A DNA stretch of 64,000 nt from Alopecurus myosuroides (lineage: Eukaryota > Streptophyta > Magnoliopsida > Poales > Poaceae), in contig CM054062.1 of assembly GCA_028641055.1 (NCBI GenBank), positions 184,077,958 through 184,141,957 on the forward strand, given 5' to 3'. The notes beneath the pieces are model-generated. The model ran no database searches. It was not told the origin of the DNA and was given only the letters and a program-made list of their open reading frames with translations. Each line of letters starts with the position of its first letter. The first letter of the stretch is position 1. Shown here piece by piece: positions 11,535 to 24,001 of this stretch. The position numbers and the translations under genes are program-made.

Positions 11535-11756
11535 CCCTAGGTATTGCCCCTGCTCTGGCCCCGGCGGCGAGCGAATCACGCCCGCCCTGCTTTGCCCCGT
11601 TCAGTAGTCCCAGCCCCCTCCTCGTGCCCGTGCCCCCCCCCCCCCCCTCCTCGTGCCCGTGCCCCCCCCCCCCCCCCCCCCCCCCAGTTGCCAGCCGCCG
11701 GTACAAATCCTGCCTGCTACGCTCCTCCTTGAATCTGTCCTCATTCTAGGACAAAG
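11535..11756 (+). promoter_or_regulatory. Upstream region / probable 5' UTR of the DnaJ-domain gene, with long C tracts
   Basis: A C- and G-rich stretch lies directly before the start codon. It holds two long C tracts (about 11633-11647 and 11662-11685) separated by a CTCCTCGTGCCCGTG spacer that itself occurs twice. No TATA box is evident close to the gene. The start site of transcription cannot be placed. The C tracts may vary in length or be misassembled. Confidence 0.4.
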
Positions 11757-14700
11757 ATGGGAAGGGGCGACGGGGAGAAGGAAGCGAAGCGCCGACGCGG
11801 CCGCAGCAGCAAGAGATCTCGCAACGCCTCGCTCTCTCCTTCGTCCGACTCTGATTCTTCCCCTTCCCCTTCCTCGGCCTCCTCTCCAAGCCGTAGCCCC
11901 GAGCCGCGGAGTCGCAGCAGCAGCAAGCACAAAAAGTCATCCTCGTCTCGTCGCCACCGCCATCACCACAAGAGCAGCGGTCGCTCACGCAGTTCACGTG
12001 ACGACGACCGGCGTCGCCACCGACGGAGGCGCCACTTGTCCAGGTCGGACTCGGATGATTCAGATAGGGTGGAGGAGGCTCAGGAGATTACCCGTGACAT
12101 TCTCAGCGAATTTCCAGCCGTCGCCACCGAGCTTCGTCAGGTAAGGCCTCCAATAACCCGATTCAAGTTTTCTAACAGGAAAATTCTCTACTATATGTTG
12201 CTTGACTCTGGACCTGTAAATGACATCGTGCTAAAAGAACAATTCAGTTAGTTTGCACAACACAGTAGTCCATTCGTCATGGAACTCTAGCCGTCACAGC
12301 TGAATTAGGTAGATTGTAGTTATGTCATAACTGTGGGGATATTTAAAAGCGAAATGCCATAGTATCGTAAAACTGTACAACCGAATGGGATTTGCATCAT
12401 TTGAATGGCATGCTTATATTTTAAGTACAGGTTGTTAAACTTGTTTTCTGATTTATGTCATGTATAAGTATAACTCTTACAAACAGTTTTTGTCAATTAT
12501 GGGTACTAATAGTAACTCTGGCCTGTATCTTTTGAAGTCGTTGGTTTATGCTTCTATATACTAGCACAAAGTGAAACTAAAACTGATATTTCAGGCCAGT
12601 ATCATAATTTGTTCTTTCCTTACTCTTCAACTTTACTTACCTTGTGTTTCTAAAGTTATCCTGCTAGCAGAATTATATTTCGCTGATTTTTGCATCTCTA
12701 TATTTATTTTGCAAGCCACAGTCTGAATGAGCATTTATTATGGAACACACTGGATGTGCTTTTTCTTAACATTTATTGTAAAGTACGCACTGAACCATAT
12801 TCAACAGTCGGTTGTACTCACTCTTTTAAAATGGAGGTGAAGTTGTAACTCGAATATGTACAATTCCCGGTAGATTAGTTTACCCTTTGTTAATTCATCA
12901 TATTTATATTTGTCATTTTCAATGGTCATGACCTCACAGTACATTTTCAGTTCATTTCCATTTAATAAATTCGCTTTTCATGAGCTCACAATACATTTCC
13001 ATTTAAATTCTCTCATGTATGCTTCATGTACATTTTCAGTTCATTTCGATCATCTAGGACTTTTTACTTGTATGAATGCACTTAATTTGAATTAATAAAC
13101 TACGACCAGTTCTGTTACCTTTGCTGCCCGCTTCTATCATCACCAGTTCAACTGGATAGGGCATAGTATGAGAGAGAGATAGGGAGATATATTTTTACCT
13201 TACCATTTTGTTTTTCTTGGCATCCTATTTGCTTCTTTTTCCCTATTGAACAATAAATGACTTGTCACTTTTGTTAACATGCAGCTTCTCCAAATGATAG
13301 ATAGTGGTGAAGGCATTGATATTTCTGAAATTTCTGACAAGCCATTGGTGAAGCGCCTGAAGAAACTTTTCAGATCACTGAAAATGAAAGAAACTGCAAA
13401 TGGAGCTTACTTACTGCCACCAAAAAGTGTTCCTACCCTTGATATTGTTGGACCAGCATTAGTAGGAAGTGCCAAACTTGGAGATGATCAAAATGAAAAT
13501 GTGGCATCACGAGAGAGACAAGTATCACCACCTAACTTTGACGTACAAAATAGAGATGCTACCTCTCCTGAAGACAGAGGACAGGTTGATCGGGTAGAGG
13601 ATGCCCCTGTAAAGAGGTAATGCCCGTGTGCCAGAATTGCTCTGTTAGAAAATATTGTTCTTGAAGAAAGTGGACTTATTTTATCAGATTTCTCTGTTAG
13701 AAAGTATCTGTTCTTTTGGCTAGGTTTGATATATTGGCCACCAGACTTGCCTGTGTGTCTTTACTTCATTCCGCACCTGTCTTAGACTATGTAGTTTCTG
13801 TTTTTTGGTGGATACATTTTTTTCTTCAATTACTTTAGAGTTCGGGCTAAAACATCAATGTTCGTTAACTATGTGAACAATAAGTGGTTGTGCTTTGTTG
13901 CTTGTGGCAGTCTGGCAGAAATTTAACTGGTTTCTCTCTTGGTCTGTTGCTAATACTAGTAGATGGTGTAATGACTCTTATCATTTCCACAGCCAGATGC
14001 TATTTATTCCAGACAGATAACTTTTCCTAGTTTGTGAGAAACGGAGCGCTAGCTCAGTGGTGGGGGCACCTATTGGTTGGTCTGAGCTAGCTGGGTTCTA
14101 TCCCCCAGGAATGGATATACTACCAAGTTTGAAGCTTCTGCTGAAATAAAAAATTTAGGGTTCGCTTCTACTTAGACAAAAAAAATATGCATCTATCTCT
14201 GTCTGGTCTTGTTTTCTTAACTTACCTGATCTACCATTTGTTTAATCTTTGGAGAATAACTGTAGATGGTTTATTGGTCTATCCTGAACCATTAGCTATG
14301 TAAATTGTCCATAATTAAATGTTCGTTCTCGTTTGTATCCTAGTGGTAGTGTGGTACTACCGAAGGGCAATGTGAGGTTTGTTTTATTGTAGGCGTGTCA
14401 TACTGTTTCATATTGGCTTCTGTACAATGAATTGATGATTAGCATGTGCCTTGATCTAGGCACACCAGGAATTCAGGACCCTCTTTCTGAACCATTGCCA
14501 TTTCTGTCTCTCAAATAATTTTCTTTCTGGGCATTCCTGATTTCTACATGTGGCGTTTACATAGGTGCTTAATGGAGCTGATTGGTCTTATGAAGTCCCC
14601 CACCCCCCCTCCCTCCGCTTTTAAATATAAGATGTTCTGGCAGTTTAAATTGAACTGCTAGGGCGTCTTATATTAAGAAACATAGGGAGTACTTATTTAC

Positions 14701-17700
14701 CGGGCACACTCACATGTTATTGAACACATTGAGATGCCAACTTATGATCATTGCGCGATCGTTGTCCAACAAGGTTTTGTTGCATGCAGGGTTATTGGTC
14801 CTGCAATGCCATCACGTGAATTACTAGCCGCAGCAGCTGAAATGACAGAGGCTCTTAGGTGCCGGTAAGATTTTGCTTTATGACCTTGTTATTTGTTATT
14901 TAGTCAAGAGCTGACAAACATTGGAAGCATAAGAGTTGTGCGCTTCAGTGATTAGCTGAGTTGTAACTCATTGATCACTTTTTTATATATTCTTAAATGG
15001 TAACTATATTTACTCTATCTCCAGGGATGCTGAATTGGAAGCTGATGACGGTTTTCTTATAGGCCCTCCACCACCTGCCATGGTCGCTGAAGCTGCATCT
15101 GCAAATGAGGCTGAGCGATTCGAAGAGGTATACTTGCAGCGCCATTTTCACTTTGCAAAGTTTCATCAAAAGTTTTGTCAGTACAAAATATAATCATGTT
15201 CCCTGAAGTCCCTCTGGTGTTCATATGTCAAGATAGCAGTCTCCAGCTCTTGGGGTCTGCACTGTTCAGCTTCAACGGTTTTCTTAGGTACACTGGCCGA
15301 GTGTGCGGCCCAATCTAGACCAGGTCAATTGGTTTTGACTGGGCCAACTGGTTAGTAACAGGCCAGGAAACGGGGTTATATACACTAGGAAATCAAATTT
15401 TAGACCGGGCCGTGGCCTGGTATGGTCACAACGATGCTATGCCCCTGCTTAGGTCCTCTCTTATTTACATCTTCATGCCAGATCCTTAAGTTCACAGCAG
15501 CCATCGTAAGTGTGGTATATGTCCGTGTCAGAAGTATGTGCACCGTCAATATATTTGTCAGGCCATTTCTTACCAAGTTCTATACTTTCTGTTTATTTAG
15601 TTTGCTAATGGCAACGTTCATATAATCTATTTATAGATCCAGTTGGCATGAATCATCTAATATTTGATCCGGTGCTTATTTTGCATTTGATTGATATTTA
15701 CATTATGTGAGGTTATTTCTTTACTTCCTTGCGTTTGTGATACCAAAAGAAATGGTCTGGAACATATCTTCGTCACTAGGATCCTAGTTTTGCTGTTCTA
15801 GGATAGTCTGCTTAGAGGTCTAATCATAGCGGTCGCACGTGAAAGAGTTAGCAATCATTATGATTTGCATAACTCCTAAGATTCAGAATATTTTTCTGCC
15901 TTTGGATAAACTTTTGTTTATTTAAAATTATATTTTCTTTTCACATAGCTGTTTTAATTTCTACTCCCTCCGTTCCATAATATAAGCCGTTTTGGCAAAC
16001 CAATTTAGTTTGCCAAAACGGCTTACATTATGGAACAGAGGTAGTATGAACAATTAACTATTGGTCTTCATTTTCATGGAATTGGTTGTAGGTTACTCGA
16101 ATATTAGGTGCTGATGCAGATGCACTCTATGACGTTCTGGGCATAAACTGGAAGATGTCATCTGATAACATCAAGAAAAGGTGGTTATATATGCACATTC
16201 CACATTTTACTATACATATAATTCATATGAATATGTGATATACCTGTCTGTAGCAGAATTGCATTCTTGATTATGTTTTTTCACAGTAGTTGCAAATGAC
16301 GCGGGCCCTTCCATTGAGAATAATGAAAATGTGCAAGATATTAACTATATATTATCGTAGTACATAATGACGAATTCAACAAACACAATGTCATTAACTC
16401 ATTGTTTGCTACTTCTGCCATCCTTGAAACAAGTTGGACTTTCTACTGTTTCGCCTAAGCGCGTGTTTTATAACCTTGTTCATTGTTTGCTACTTCTGCC
16501 ATCCTGGAAACAAGTTTAACGTTCTAGTGTTTCTTTTAACTTATTCACATCTCTAATTCATCTTTGTCATGAAATGAGCCCATATCATCATAGAGTTAAG
16601 AACGTGCCAAACATAGCAAATGAAGACCACTATGGAGGTACAATTCCCAATAATTTACTCTCGCATCCAATATCTCTCAAAGACAATTTTCCATGACACA
16701 TTGTTATAATCTTATGGAGATCTGTTGGGGTCTTTCAGTTTGATGCTTAGATGGATTCCTTTTGAAACAGATCTCTTAAGATGTCTCACAAAACTTCTGG
16801 TAGACACAATTGAGTGTTAAAATAGGCCATACCCTCAACTTCTCTAGCTATGTGCCAAAACTTACAACTAGTTCTTTGTTCCTTATCCATCATTGCACAC
16901 ATTTCTAAGTTTCAAAATTTGCGTGTTTCACGGGTATCGATCGGCATTGTTGATACTTTGTCTTGAACTTAGTGTGAATTTGATACTTTGCTGAAGTCAG
17001 TGGGCCCCTATTTGAAATGCCTCAAACGTTGCTCATTTCCTTCCCTTGAACCATTTCCCCTAATACTTATTGATCGATCTTTCTTATGTTGTATGGTAGG
17101 TATTGGAAGCTATCTCTTTTAGTGCATCCGGACAAGTGCCCTCATCCTTCAGCACAGGAGGCGTTTGTGAAATTGAACAATGCTTTCAAAGACTTACAAG
17201 ACCCTCAAAAGGTACATGTCTTGAAATTTTCTTCTTTGTGGCATGTTAATGGATCTGATAGCACTATATGTAGCCACTCAGGAAGTTTGAGATAGCATGA
17301 GGGGGGAAGTACCGATTTCTTAATATTGTTAAAGTTTGGTCAGTACCGTCATAAGGATAGCAATGCTTGCAGGATGAGTGAGATTCAGTCTTCTAACTAC
17401 ATATTGCATTTTGTTGCCCACAACTAGCATCATTTTATAACACTCCTGCATGGTTTTGTTCTGACTGATTAATTTGTTCTAACTTCTAATGCTACCTCAC
17501 CATGTGATCTTAGTTATTTTTTCACTTAGATTGTTTTCCCTTTCTCAACTGATATTTTGTGCTGGCTACATATCGTTGATCGCAGAGAGGAGCAATAGAT
17601 GAGAAGATAAAAAAGAAAGAAGAGATGGAGCAATACGAGGTAACTTACGCTACACATTGATCTGTCAAGATCAGACAGTACTACTCTCATTTGCATGAAC

Positions 17701-19284
17701 CGTAATGTTGTCCTTTTTGGGTATTTTTGTAGGTTGAGCTTAAAGGAATGCGCGAGGCTGCAGAATGGAGACGATTACAAGGTAAGTTTTTGTAATATGA
17801 ACAGAAACAAGTGCCAAAACTCATAAATGTACGAATGTTGTAAAAATGATGGGAATAAAATCCTAATAACATGCACAAAAACTTAGTTTTCAATGGATGA
17901 ATTTTTAGAATCCTAATGTAAAATTTCTCTCGACATGGAATCCTATTCTGGGTCACGGGCGACAGAGAACAGCCTTTTGTTGTTGTTGTGGCGGGGGTTT
18001 GGTTTTCAAAGTTGGTTTGATTGACTGTACGAGGGCCTGTACAAAGTTGCCCTGGGCCCAAGAGACGCGGCAGCTCCATGTAGGTTGACTCCAATATGAG
18101 CCCACAACATTGTATTTAGGTTATAAGATCAGCAAATACAACATTATTATTGTCCAACCGTTTCCCTCGGGTGTTTTTGCTTTATCCTCTGTAAACTTCA
18201 TTGAGGCTAACCTAAAGTACATTGTCTTCCTATGAAATATGCACTGATTGGGGGTCCGAGCACACAACTGTAAAATTTTGAGGTGTCTAAACCGTCCTAC
18301 TATACTTTTTTTTTTAAAATTTCATCTGTGTCTGTATTTCTCAACATTTAATTGTACTTAATGCAATCTGGGGATTGCAGATAATTGTGAAAAATTAAAG
18401 AATAGAACATGGTATCGATATGGTATCTTAACATCTCTTTATTCTCAGGTATATCTCTTGAAGGCGACGAGGAACTTTTGGCAGTTCCGAAGCAGCCAGA
18501 GGCACCACCTACGCGGGATGAATGGATGACTACGTTGCCACCCGAAAGAAAAGTAAATGATTAGAATATCTCCTTATTTCACTGTTACCTATCCCTAAAG
18601 AGGTAAATGGTACTTGTGTTGTATGTTTGTACTTGATAATACCATTGTTTCACAGGCTGGAGTACCAATGCATTCAACTACATCCTTTAGCATGAATGGT
18701 AAAGAAGGACGTGGTGACACAAGTGCATGGACAGATAGTCCACTTGATAGAGCCCAAAAAGCACAGCAAAAGTACGACTCTGCCATTGTTCTTTTCGGTC
18801 TATGATCAATCAATATCTCTTTTGTACCTGCATGTACGACCAGAGTACTGGCACTGGGTGTCATTTCTGATAACATTTCTGTTTGTCATATTACTTGACA
18901 TGCTGCATAGAAAACACGGATATACTTGTGATAATGATTAAAGCTGTTTGTTGCAGTTACTTAGAAGCCTACAACAAAGCAAAGGCAATTGCAGATGGAT
19001 GTGACGAAAATGTCAAAGCGTCAGATGCTTCTCTTGTAGATAAATACAACAACTCCAAACGATCAGTATCTCTTGTGCAAAAGCATCAAGAGAGAAAAAA
19101 GGAGAAAAAGAAGCGTAAACAACGAGAGAACGAAGGATGGGAGGAAAACCACCCATGGAAGCCATGGGACCGTGAGAAAGATATTTCTGCTGGGCGGCAA
19201 ACTGTTGCTTTAGACCCAGAGAACATGACACAAGGATTGTCATCCCGTTTCTCTTCTGGAGCTGTGCAGAGGAACTTCCTGTGA
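11757..19284 (+). CDS. J-domain protein with RS-rich N-terminus, GPALPP-like motifs and DUF3752-like C-terminus (11 exons)
   Basis: Exons by GT-AG splicing with continuous frame: 11757-12140, 13285-13616, 14790-14864, 15025-15127, 16092-16180, 17100-17211, 17586-17639, 17733-17781, 18449-18552, 18656-18771, 18957-19284. The total is 1746 bp, 581 residues. Order in the protein: Arg/Ser-rich segment (about 10-100), conserved acidic and hydrophobic block (about 104-180), GPAMP (242-246) and GPPPP (277-281) motifs, J-domain (about 309-371) with HPD at 337-339, a charged helix, a DUF3752-like region (about 400-500, with DEWM and SAW), and a Lys-rich stretch (515-528) that could be a nuclear signal. 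J-domains stimulate Hsp70 ATPase; RS segments and the DUF3752/GPALPP family point to the nucleus and RNA processing. A specific role is inference. The start was chosen as the first ATG before the RS segment; no upstream in-frame alternative is convincing. No frameshift or missing catalytic residue is seen. Confidence 0.93.
14041..14186 (+). mobile_element. tRNA-derived SINE in intron 2
   Basis: A perfect A-box TAGCTCAGTGG (14050-14060) is followed after 33 bases by a B-box-like GGTTCTATCC (14094-14103), and the copy ends in an A-rich tail near 14178-14186. It lies in sense orientation within the intron. Target duplications were not found, so the ends are approximate. Confidence 0.65.
14609..14689. 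mobile_element. Stowaway MITE in intron 2, 81 bp
   Basis: The CTCCCTCCG left end and AGGGAG right end are inverted repeats around an imperfect hairpin containing AATATAAGA and TCTTATATT. The right flank gives TA; the left TA is lost in a C-rich flank. Confidence 0.8.
15964..16044. mobile_element. Stowaway MITE in intron 4, 81 bp
   Basis: It is a near-perfect hairpin: CTCCCTCCGTTCC at the left end, GGAACAGAGGTAG at the right, with a 20-base inner stem around a short CAATTTA loop. TA target duplications are at 15962-15963 and 16045-16046. The long stem could form a small-RNA-like hairpin in the pre-mRNA. Confidence 0.9.
16400..16515. repeat. Small tandem duplication in intron 5 (81-bp period)
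   Basis: A 35-bp block starting CATTGTTTGCTACTTCTGCC occurs at 16400 and again at 16481 with one difference, and the following bases also resemble each other. It looks like an old local duplication with no visible function. Confidence 0.7.
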
Positions 19285-19721
19285 GCAATTTTAGATATGA
19301 CCATACTTGAGGAATGGCAAGAGTAAGCATGGTCTCATTGGTGCTCTGGTACCACTGTACGTACTTGGTGTTGAATGCCAGCAAGTGGCTGGGGCACAGA
19401 AACAATGGAGAATGCAAGGTTAGTGATATTTTGCTATACGAGCTAAGTTCACTTGCTGAGTTCCTATGGTGGGAGACATGCGTGTTTTCTAGAGAGAGCT
19501 CAAGTTGTCGACATAAAAGGAAGTGACTGTTTAACAACTCCAGGCATGTCTTTGTATATGTCTCATCTTTGCTGGGCGCTAAGATATATGTTTGAGATTT
19601 AAAGGATGGAATATTGTTGTAATACTGTCTGCTAGATCATACTAACCTATTGATACTTGATGTACAATGAATTGTGCGTTTGTCAAGTGAGCTTTTGTGA
19701 ATAAAAGCTATTCGCAAACTA
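19285..19721 (+). other. Probable 3' UTR of the DnaJ-domain gene, with AATAAA
   Basis: Sequence after the stop codon has no further coding frame of note. An AATAAA hexamer at 19700-19705 is a reasonable polyadenylation signal, so the UTR would be roughly 440 bases. A small spliced intron in the UTR cannot be ruled out. Confidence 0.5.
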
Positions 19722-19925
19722 GGCCTCCTTTGACACAGGATTTTTTAGAAGTGTAGGATTACTATTCCTACATGAATTTGGACTGTAGCAGAAGTTTGCT
19801 TCACACGAATGCACCAAAGTAAATCTGAATTAAATTTCCCTTTGCAGCCAGTTTTTTAGGAAATGCGCAGGAATGAAAGAATTTAGTCTGATTTTGCGTT
19901 CCTTTGTGAGGAATGAGGCAACTGA
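19722..19925. mobile_element. Degenerate MITE-like sequence
   Basis: It begins with GGCCTCCTTTGACACAGGAT and contains TAGGATT and TTCCTAC repeats of the type seen in common grass MITEs. The right end is weak (GTTCCTTTGTGAGGAATG), so boundaries and class are uncertain. Confidence 0.35.
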
Positions 19926-19940
19926 AGGTAATCTTTACTA

Positions 19941-20914
19941 CTCTTCCCGTTCACTTCTATAAGGCATTTCGATTTTGGCCACATACATTCTACAATGAGT
20001 AAATTTAGACTTGTATTTTACTGTGGTCAAAATTAAAATCTCTACTATATAAAAAGACTTCGATGATGGTTGGTTGGTAGGTCGGGCTGTATCCACCGTT
20101 GGATTTGAATAGGTACCAAATCCTGAATGACCAACGTGATTAGATCTCTAATCCGTGGCACGTACAAAACCGTTCTCCCGAGCAAAAACACACATGCTGA
20201 ATAGCGATCGGAATAAGAGTCCTAGATGGATACGCTAAAAAATCTGCACTCATATGGATCGATCATCAATACTGCAATCAAACGTAAAGCGACTCGGAGT
20301 GGACTAAGCAAACACCCATAAGCACATGCACAGCAGGACGGGTCTGCGATTGCCAGGAACTCCCAAGACCTTGGGTGAAACAGAGGTTTTCCTTCTGTAT
20401 GACAGGCCAGGGATCACCACGACTCACTAAGCACAGATGTCGGGCGCGATAACGACGCACTAACTTAGCAGGGAGTCCATGGCACGCGCATCATCGCACG
20501 AGATTTCGATCAGCATGACGTCCCTCTTCTCGAACTCTTTGGGGCAGTTGCCAATTGCCACTAGCTTCATCCACGAGAGTGAAATCACCTGGTCAGCCTT
20601 CCGTTTTCGTACAAATTTAAGGGTCAATGGCAAATACAATACATTTTACCATAGGATGTGGATGAATAGGGTGTCATCGGAGATTCCAAACAATTGTTAG
20701 AGTAGCGAAATGTGTGCATGTGCCATGAAATGAGTGCTGTGGCGATGGTGCCAAGGAGGTGGCACACGACGGCGTCTCAACGCACAAGGTGATTTTAAAG
20801 GTACAAGGTGCAATAGTATGCTGGTACTTGAACATTCTTCAGTTCTTATCCGTAGCAGCGCACCGGTATTTAGCTAGCGTTAGTAGTGTATCTTATAAAA
20901 GTGGACGGAAGGAG
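19941..20914. mobile_element. Stowaway MITE split by a nested Helitron
   Basis: The left end CTCTTCCCGTTCACTTCTAT at 19941 (TA at 19939-19940) is inverted relative to the right end ...GTGGACGGAAGGAG at 20914 (TA at 20915-20916). Only about 136 bp belong to the MITE (19941-20038 and 20878-20914); the rest is the insertion. Confidence 0.7.
20039..20877 (+). mobile_element. Non-autonomous Helitron, about 839 bp
   Basis: It starts TCTCTACTATATAAAA (20039), as plant Helitrons do, after an A. It ends with GCGCACCGGTATTTAGCTAG (CTAG at 20874-20877), the usual 3' form, though the expected following T is a C and the terminal hairpin is weak. It has no Rep/helicase. The interior (20290-20700) has short open frames without recognised domains. 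Confidence 0.65.
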
Positions 20915-21494
20915 TATTAGGCCTAGTTTGAGAGCTCCGTATTTTCTGTACTCTAGTATCGTGATAATGAAGTATTTAAGCGTTAGGCAGGGGAATACCG
21001 TAGTTCCTCATACTGCATTATTTCACTGTTTTAGCAGAAACTCCGAGGCGTTTGGAAAATGTTGTTTAGCCATTGTTTTGACCGATCACATGTATTACAA
21101 TAGATGCTTGCATGAGTTGCCCACTTTGAATTCTTCAGCTTCAATTAACCAGCGGCTGTACATAGTTTAGGGTCTAGGGTATATACTGTGGCTGTACGTA
21201 CGTGCATGGATTTTTTCGACAGCGCTGGCGACATGCTAGGTCCTAGGTGCCAAGGATCGGCTCTGAAAGCCAGGTGCAGGAAGGTCGATGTCCAGGCCAG
21301 GGGAGCGTGGAGAGCTCGGGAAGTAGAAGCAGAACTCATCTTTACCAGGAATACAAAGCCAACCTGGAAATTACAAACAATGGCACCGCACCATCGCGCC
21401 CACATTTTTCATCGGTAGGCCACTAAGCACGAGATAACAACCGAGCACTCCAAAATCGGAGTGATATTCAACAGAAAATTTGGAGCAGGTACCA
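20915..21494. other. Intergenic stretch, possible small MITE at 20920-21055
   Basis: GGCCTAGTTTGAGAGCTCCG at 20920 and an imperfect inverted partner near 21035-21055 (CAGAAACTCCGAGGCG) could be ends of a small hAT-like MITE. The rest, to 21494, shows no recognisable feature; the short open frames at 21145-21418 lie on both strands and look accidental. Confidence 0.25.
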
Positions 21495-22163
21495 AGGATG
21501 TAAACGGATAGGATATCCGAGTCCGCTTACGAAACGCGCGATAAGGATATCCGATTTTGAACCGAACACCCGGATATGGTATATCATAGCATCTGAATAT
21601 GAATTATCCAATGTTTTTTAACCGAATATTCAAATTTTCCCAAAAAATTCTAATATTATATAACACATCTGATAGTTAGTAAGTTGCTGAGTCCGTCCAT
21701 TAATCAACAACTCAATTACATAGTCATTATACAGACTATTGTTTACATGTTTGAAGGCAACTACAATGTTCACACATGTGTGGATGGTACCTTGGGTCAT
21801 GTCTTTAGTTATTGTATCAATATGGAGATATCTTGCTTGTGTGGTCATTTTCCTATTGTTGTTCATGTGGGCATGCACCTATTTATTCGTTCTATCGTAC
21901 TATAACTATTTTTCTAACCATGTTTTGTTGAAATTATCAACTAGTTTTGTTTTTTTATGTTTTGTTGATCTACTTGCACACATACGCAGCTGATTAATTT
22001 TATATCTGCCCCGAATATGTGACATTTCCGTTTTGAATCCACGGTCCAATATGTCCATATTCGAATCCGCGACCGGTCATTATCCGCTCCGTTTCGAATC
22101 CGATAAAAATATATGATATAGAATAGGGTAAAGGGAAAATCCAATCTGATTCGATTACATCCT
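21495..22163. mobile_element. Non-autonomous TIR transposon (hAT-like), about 670 bp
   Basis: The left end AGGATGTAAACGGATAGG and right end (inverted) AGGATGTAATCGAATC are imperfect TIRs. Subterminal copies of GGATATCCG/CGGATA-type motifs are frequent at both ends (21511-21590, 22010-22110), as in hAT elements. The interior is AT-rich with no transposase. An 8-bp target duplication is not clear. Confidence 0.5.
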
Positions 22164-22189
22164 ACCAACAATGTAGGGGCATCTCTATG

Positions 22190-22968
22190 AGACATTGCAA
22201 AACGGACGGAATTGCAAAATCCCGGCGTTATTATGCGTCGGCGCCACTTTTGTAGGCAGAACAGGAATAACCTACAACTCCCTGAGCTGAAACTGAAATC
22301 TCTCTTCACCCTAATCCGACAATTATACGTTGGAGGAGGTAAATGTATCAAACTTGTCAGGAACTGGGATGACGCTCCCAAAAAACTTCATGATATGATT
22401 GTGGAACTTTTCAATGTGCCACAATGGATTGAGGAGCACAAAATCTCAGCTTGTCGTCGGGGAGCGATCAAGGTTGTGTCACTGGCACAGGCTTATCACC
22501 CGGAGATGCATCCGGATCTTCTCGTTGACGGGTTCCCACACTACCGTGTTGATAGAACTAAATATGAGAAAAAGGACTTTGCCAGGACTGGAAGAGAGTG
22601 CCAGTTTTAGCATGCTCCATTGCTGAAAAGGTGAAGTTGAAAGAACTATGCTCCGGTTTCTTTCCCAATGGAGAACGCAAATCGGCTCTCTGCCCCAAGT
22701 TATGTCTGTTGTTCGCCAAACTCCACAAAGGAGCCGACTTTCTGTTGCATCATCTTCTGGTGTTCCACAGACTATCAGTCCTTCAGTTTCTACACCGCCA
22801 CGTCCATTGTATGAGCCGGATGATACCAATGATTCCTTAGCTCAGCTGGAGTGAAAATATGTTCCAGAATCCGAACTTCAAGAGCCGACAGATGATCAAG
22901 ATGTTGCTGCCAAGAACCTGGAGACGCAAGAACCGACTGCTGAAGCCGGTTTAGACTCGGCGCAATAG
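22190..22968 (+). pseudogene. Decayed coding remnant, probably gag-like part of an LTR retroelement
   Basis: A first frame (22212-22610) encodes a protein-like stretch containing WDDAPKKLHDMIVELF and ACRRGAIKVVSLA. The sequence continues after a frameshift in another frame with a Ser/Pro-rich then acidic tail (EPDDTNDS..., EPTDDQD), interrupted by a TGA near 22854 and ending at TAG 22966-22968. The pattern (compact helical part, disordered acidic tail) resembles gag-like proteins of grass retroelements, but I do not recognise a named domain. At least one frameshift and one stop make it a pseudogene. Confidence 0.45.
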
Positions 22969-23334
22969 AAAGGCAAATCTGTTGTGTGGATCAATTTTTT
23001 TTTTGTCAGTTTCATAATAATCCAGCCCCATGATCTTGTAATAGGCTAGATAAACTGTTTTATTTCTACCTCTATTTTTGAAAGTGCGAGTGTGCGCTTA
23101 TGATAAAGCTTGGTTTGTAATAAGCCAGTTTTTTGCGTGTTTACGCCAAATTTTCTGGGTTATATTTATCGAAGTACTTGCGGCATTTTGAATCAATCCT
23201 GTTTTAACATTTTTCTTTCAGTTTATCTTTGCTATCTAGCTCAGCCGGTTTATCGCAGGACTTGTTCTAGTTTTTTCAACTCTGGAAAGTTCAGGGTCAT
23301 GATAACTCCTTTTGCTGGGTTATAATATGATTGA
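22969..23334. other. No recognisable feature
   Basis: AT-rich sequence after the gag-like remnant. It probably belongs to the same decayed element, as no boundary is visible before the S1 target site at 23335. Confidence 0.4.
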
Positions 23335-23959
23335 CTTCCTGTAGCGTTCCCACATTTAAATAATGCAAGAACTTCTGTGTTATTGTGCTAGTCCCTGGAT
23401 CAATTGCTAGCACCACAGTACAAGATGAAATATCATGCAAATGCATCAAATTCTATTACATCTCATGATCAAGTCTTTACAAAATAATATTACAACTTGC
23501 ATAGCTTAGAAGACTAGCAGAAAACAAAGAATACATCGGAAAACATAGAACAACATTGAGCCCATCTTCTTCATGTGCCACAGGCAAAACATGTTGGCGA
23601 TAGTCTCGAGATCCTAAACGAAGTCCTCACTCGTCTTCAGAATCATCTGCAGGATGGAATATCCAGCCACAAGTGAGTCAATACAATTTAATGTATTGGC
23701 AAGTAACACTATGGTGGATATAAATGGCAAGACTAATACTACATGCTTATTTGACTGAGTGGAGTTTTGGCTAAGTTTACATAAAGCCAATTTTCTCCTA
23801 TCACTTTTGTAAAACAAACTTTTCTTTTCAAAGGGTGGCATCATTGGACTGAAATCCAAGCACCACAACTACTGTTCACTTGGTCAAAATTTTACTTATT
23901 GAAAATGGTGATGTGATTCTTCCTTCCATCCTTGTCCAGCTGCTCATAGTTGTCCATAA

Positions 23960-24001
23960 CCGGGAACACGGCTAAGATCTTAGTTTATTGACTCTGCAGA
24001 G
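23960..24001 (-). other. Triple-palindrome module in S1
   Basis: CCG/CGG with a 6-base loop (23960-23971), the perfect 12-mer CTAAGATCTTAG (23972-23983), and the perfect 10-mer CTCTGCAGAG (23992-24001). Both palindromes differ in sequence from those in E1 but stay self-complementary. Confidence 0.6.

Noticed and set aside
11757..12251. 164-codon version of the DnaJ gene's first exon
   Set aside because: It reads through the GT donor at 12141 into intron 1; splicing to 13285 keeps the frame and the conserved protein.
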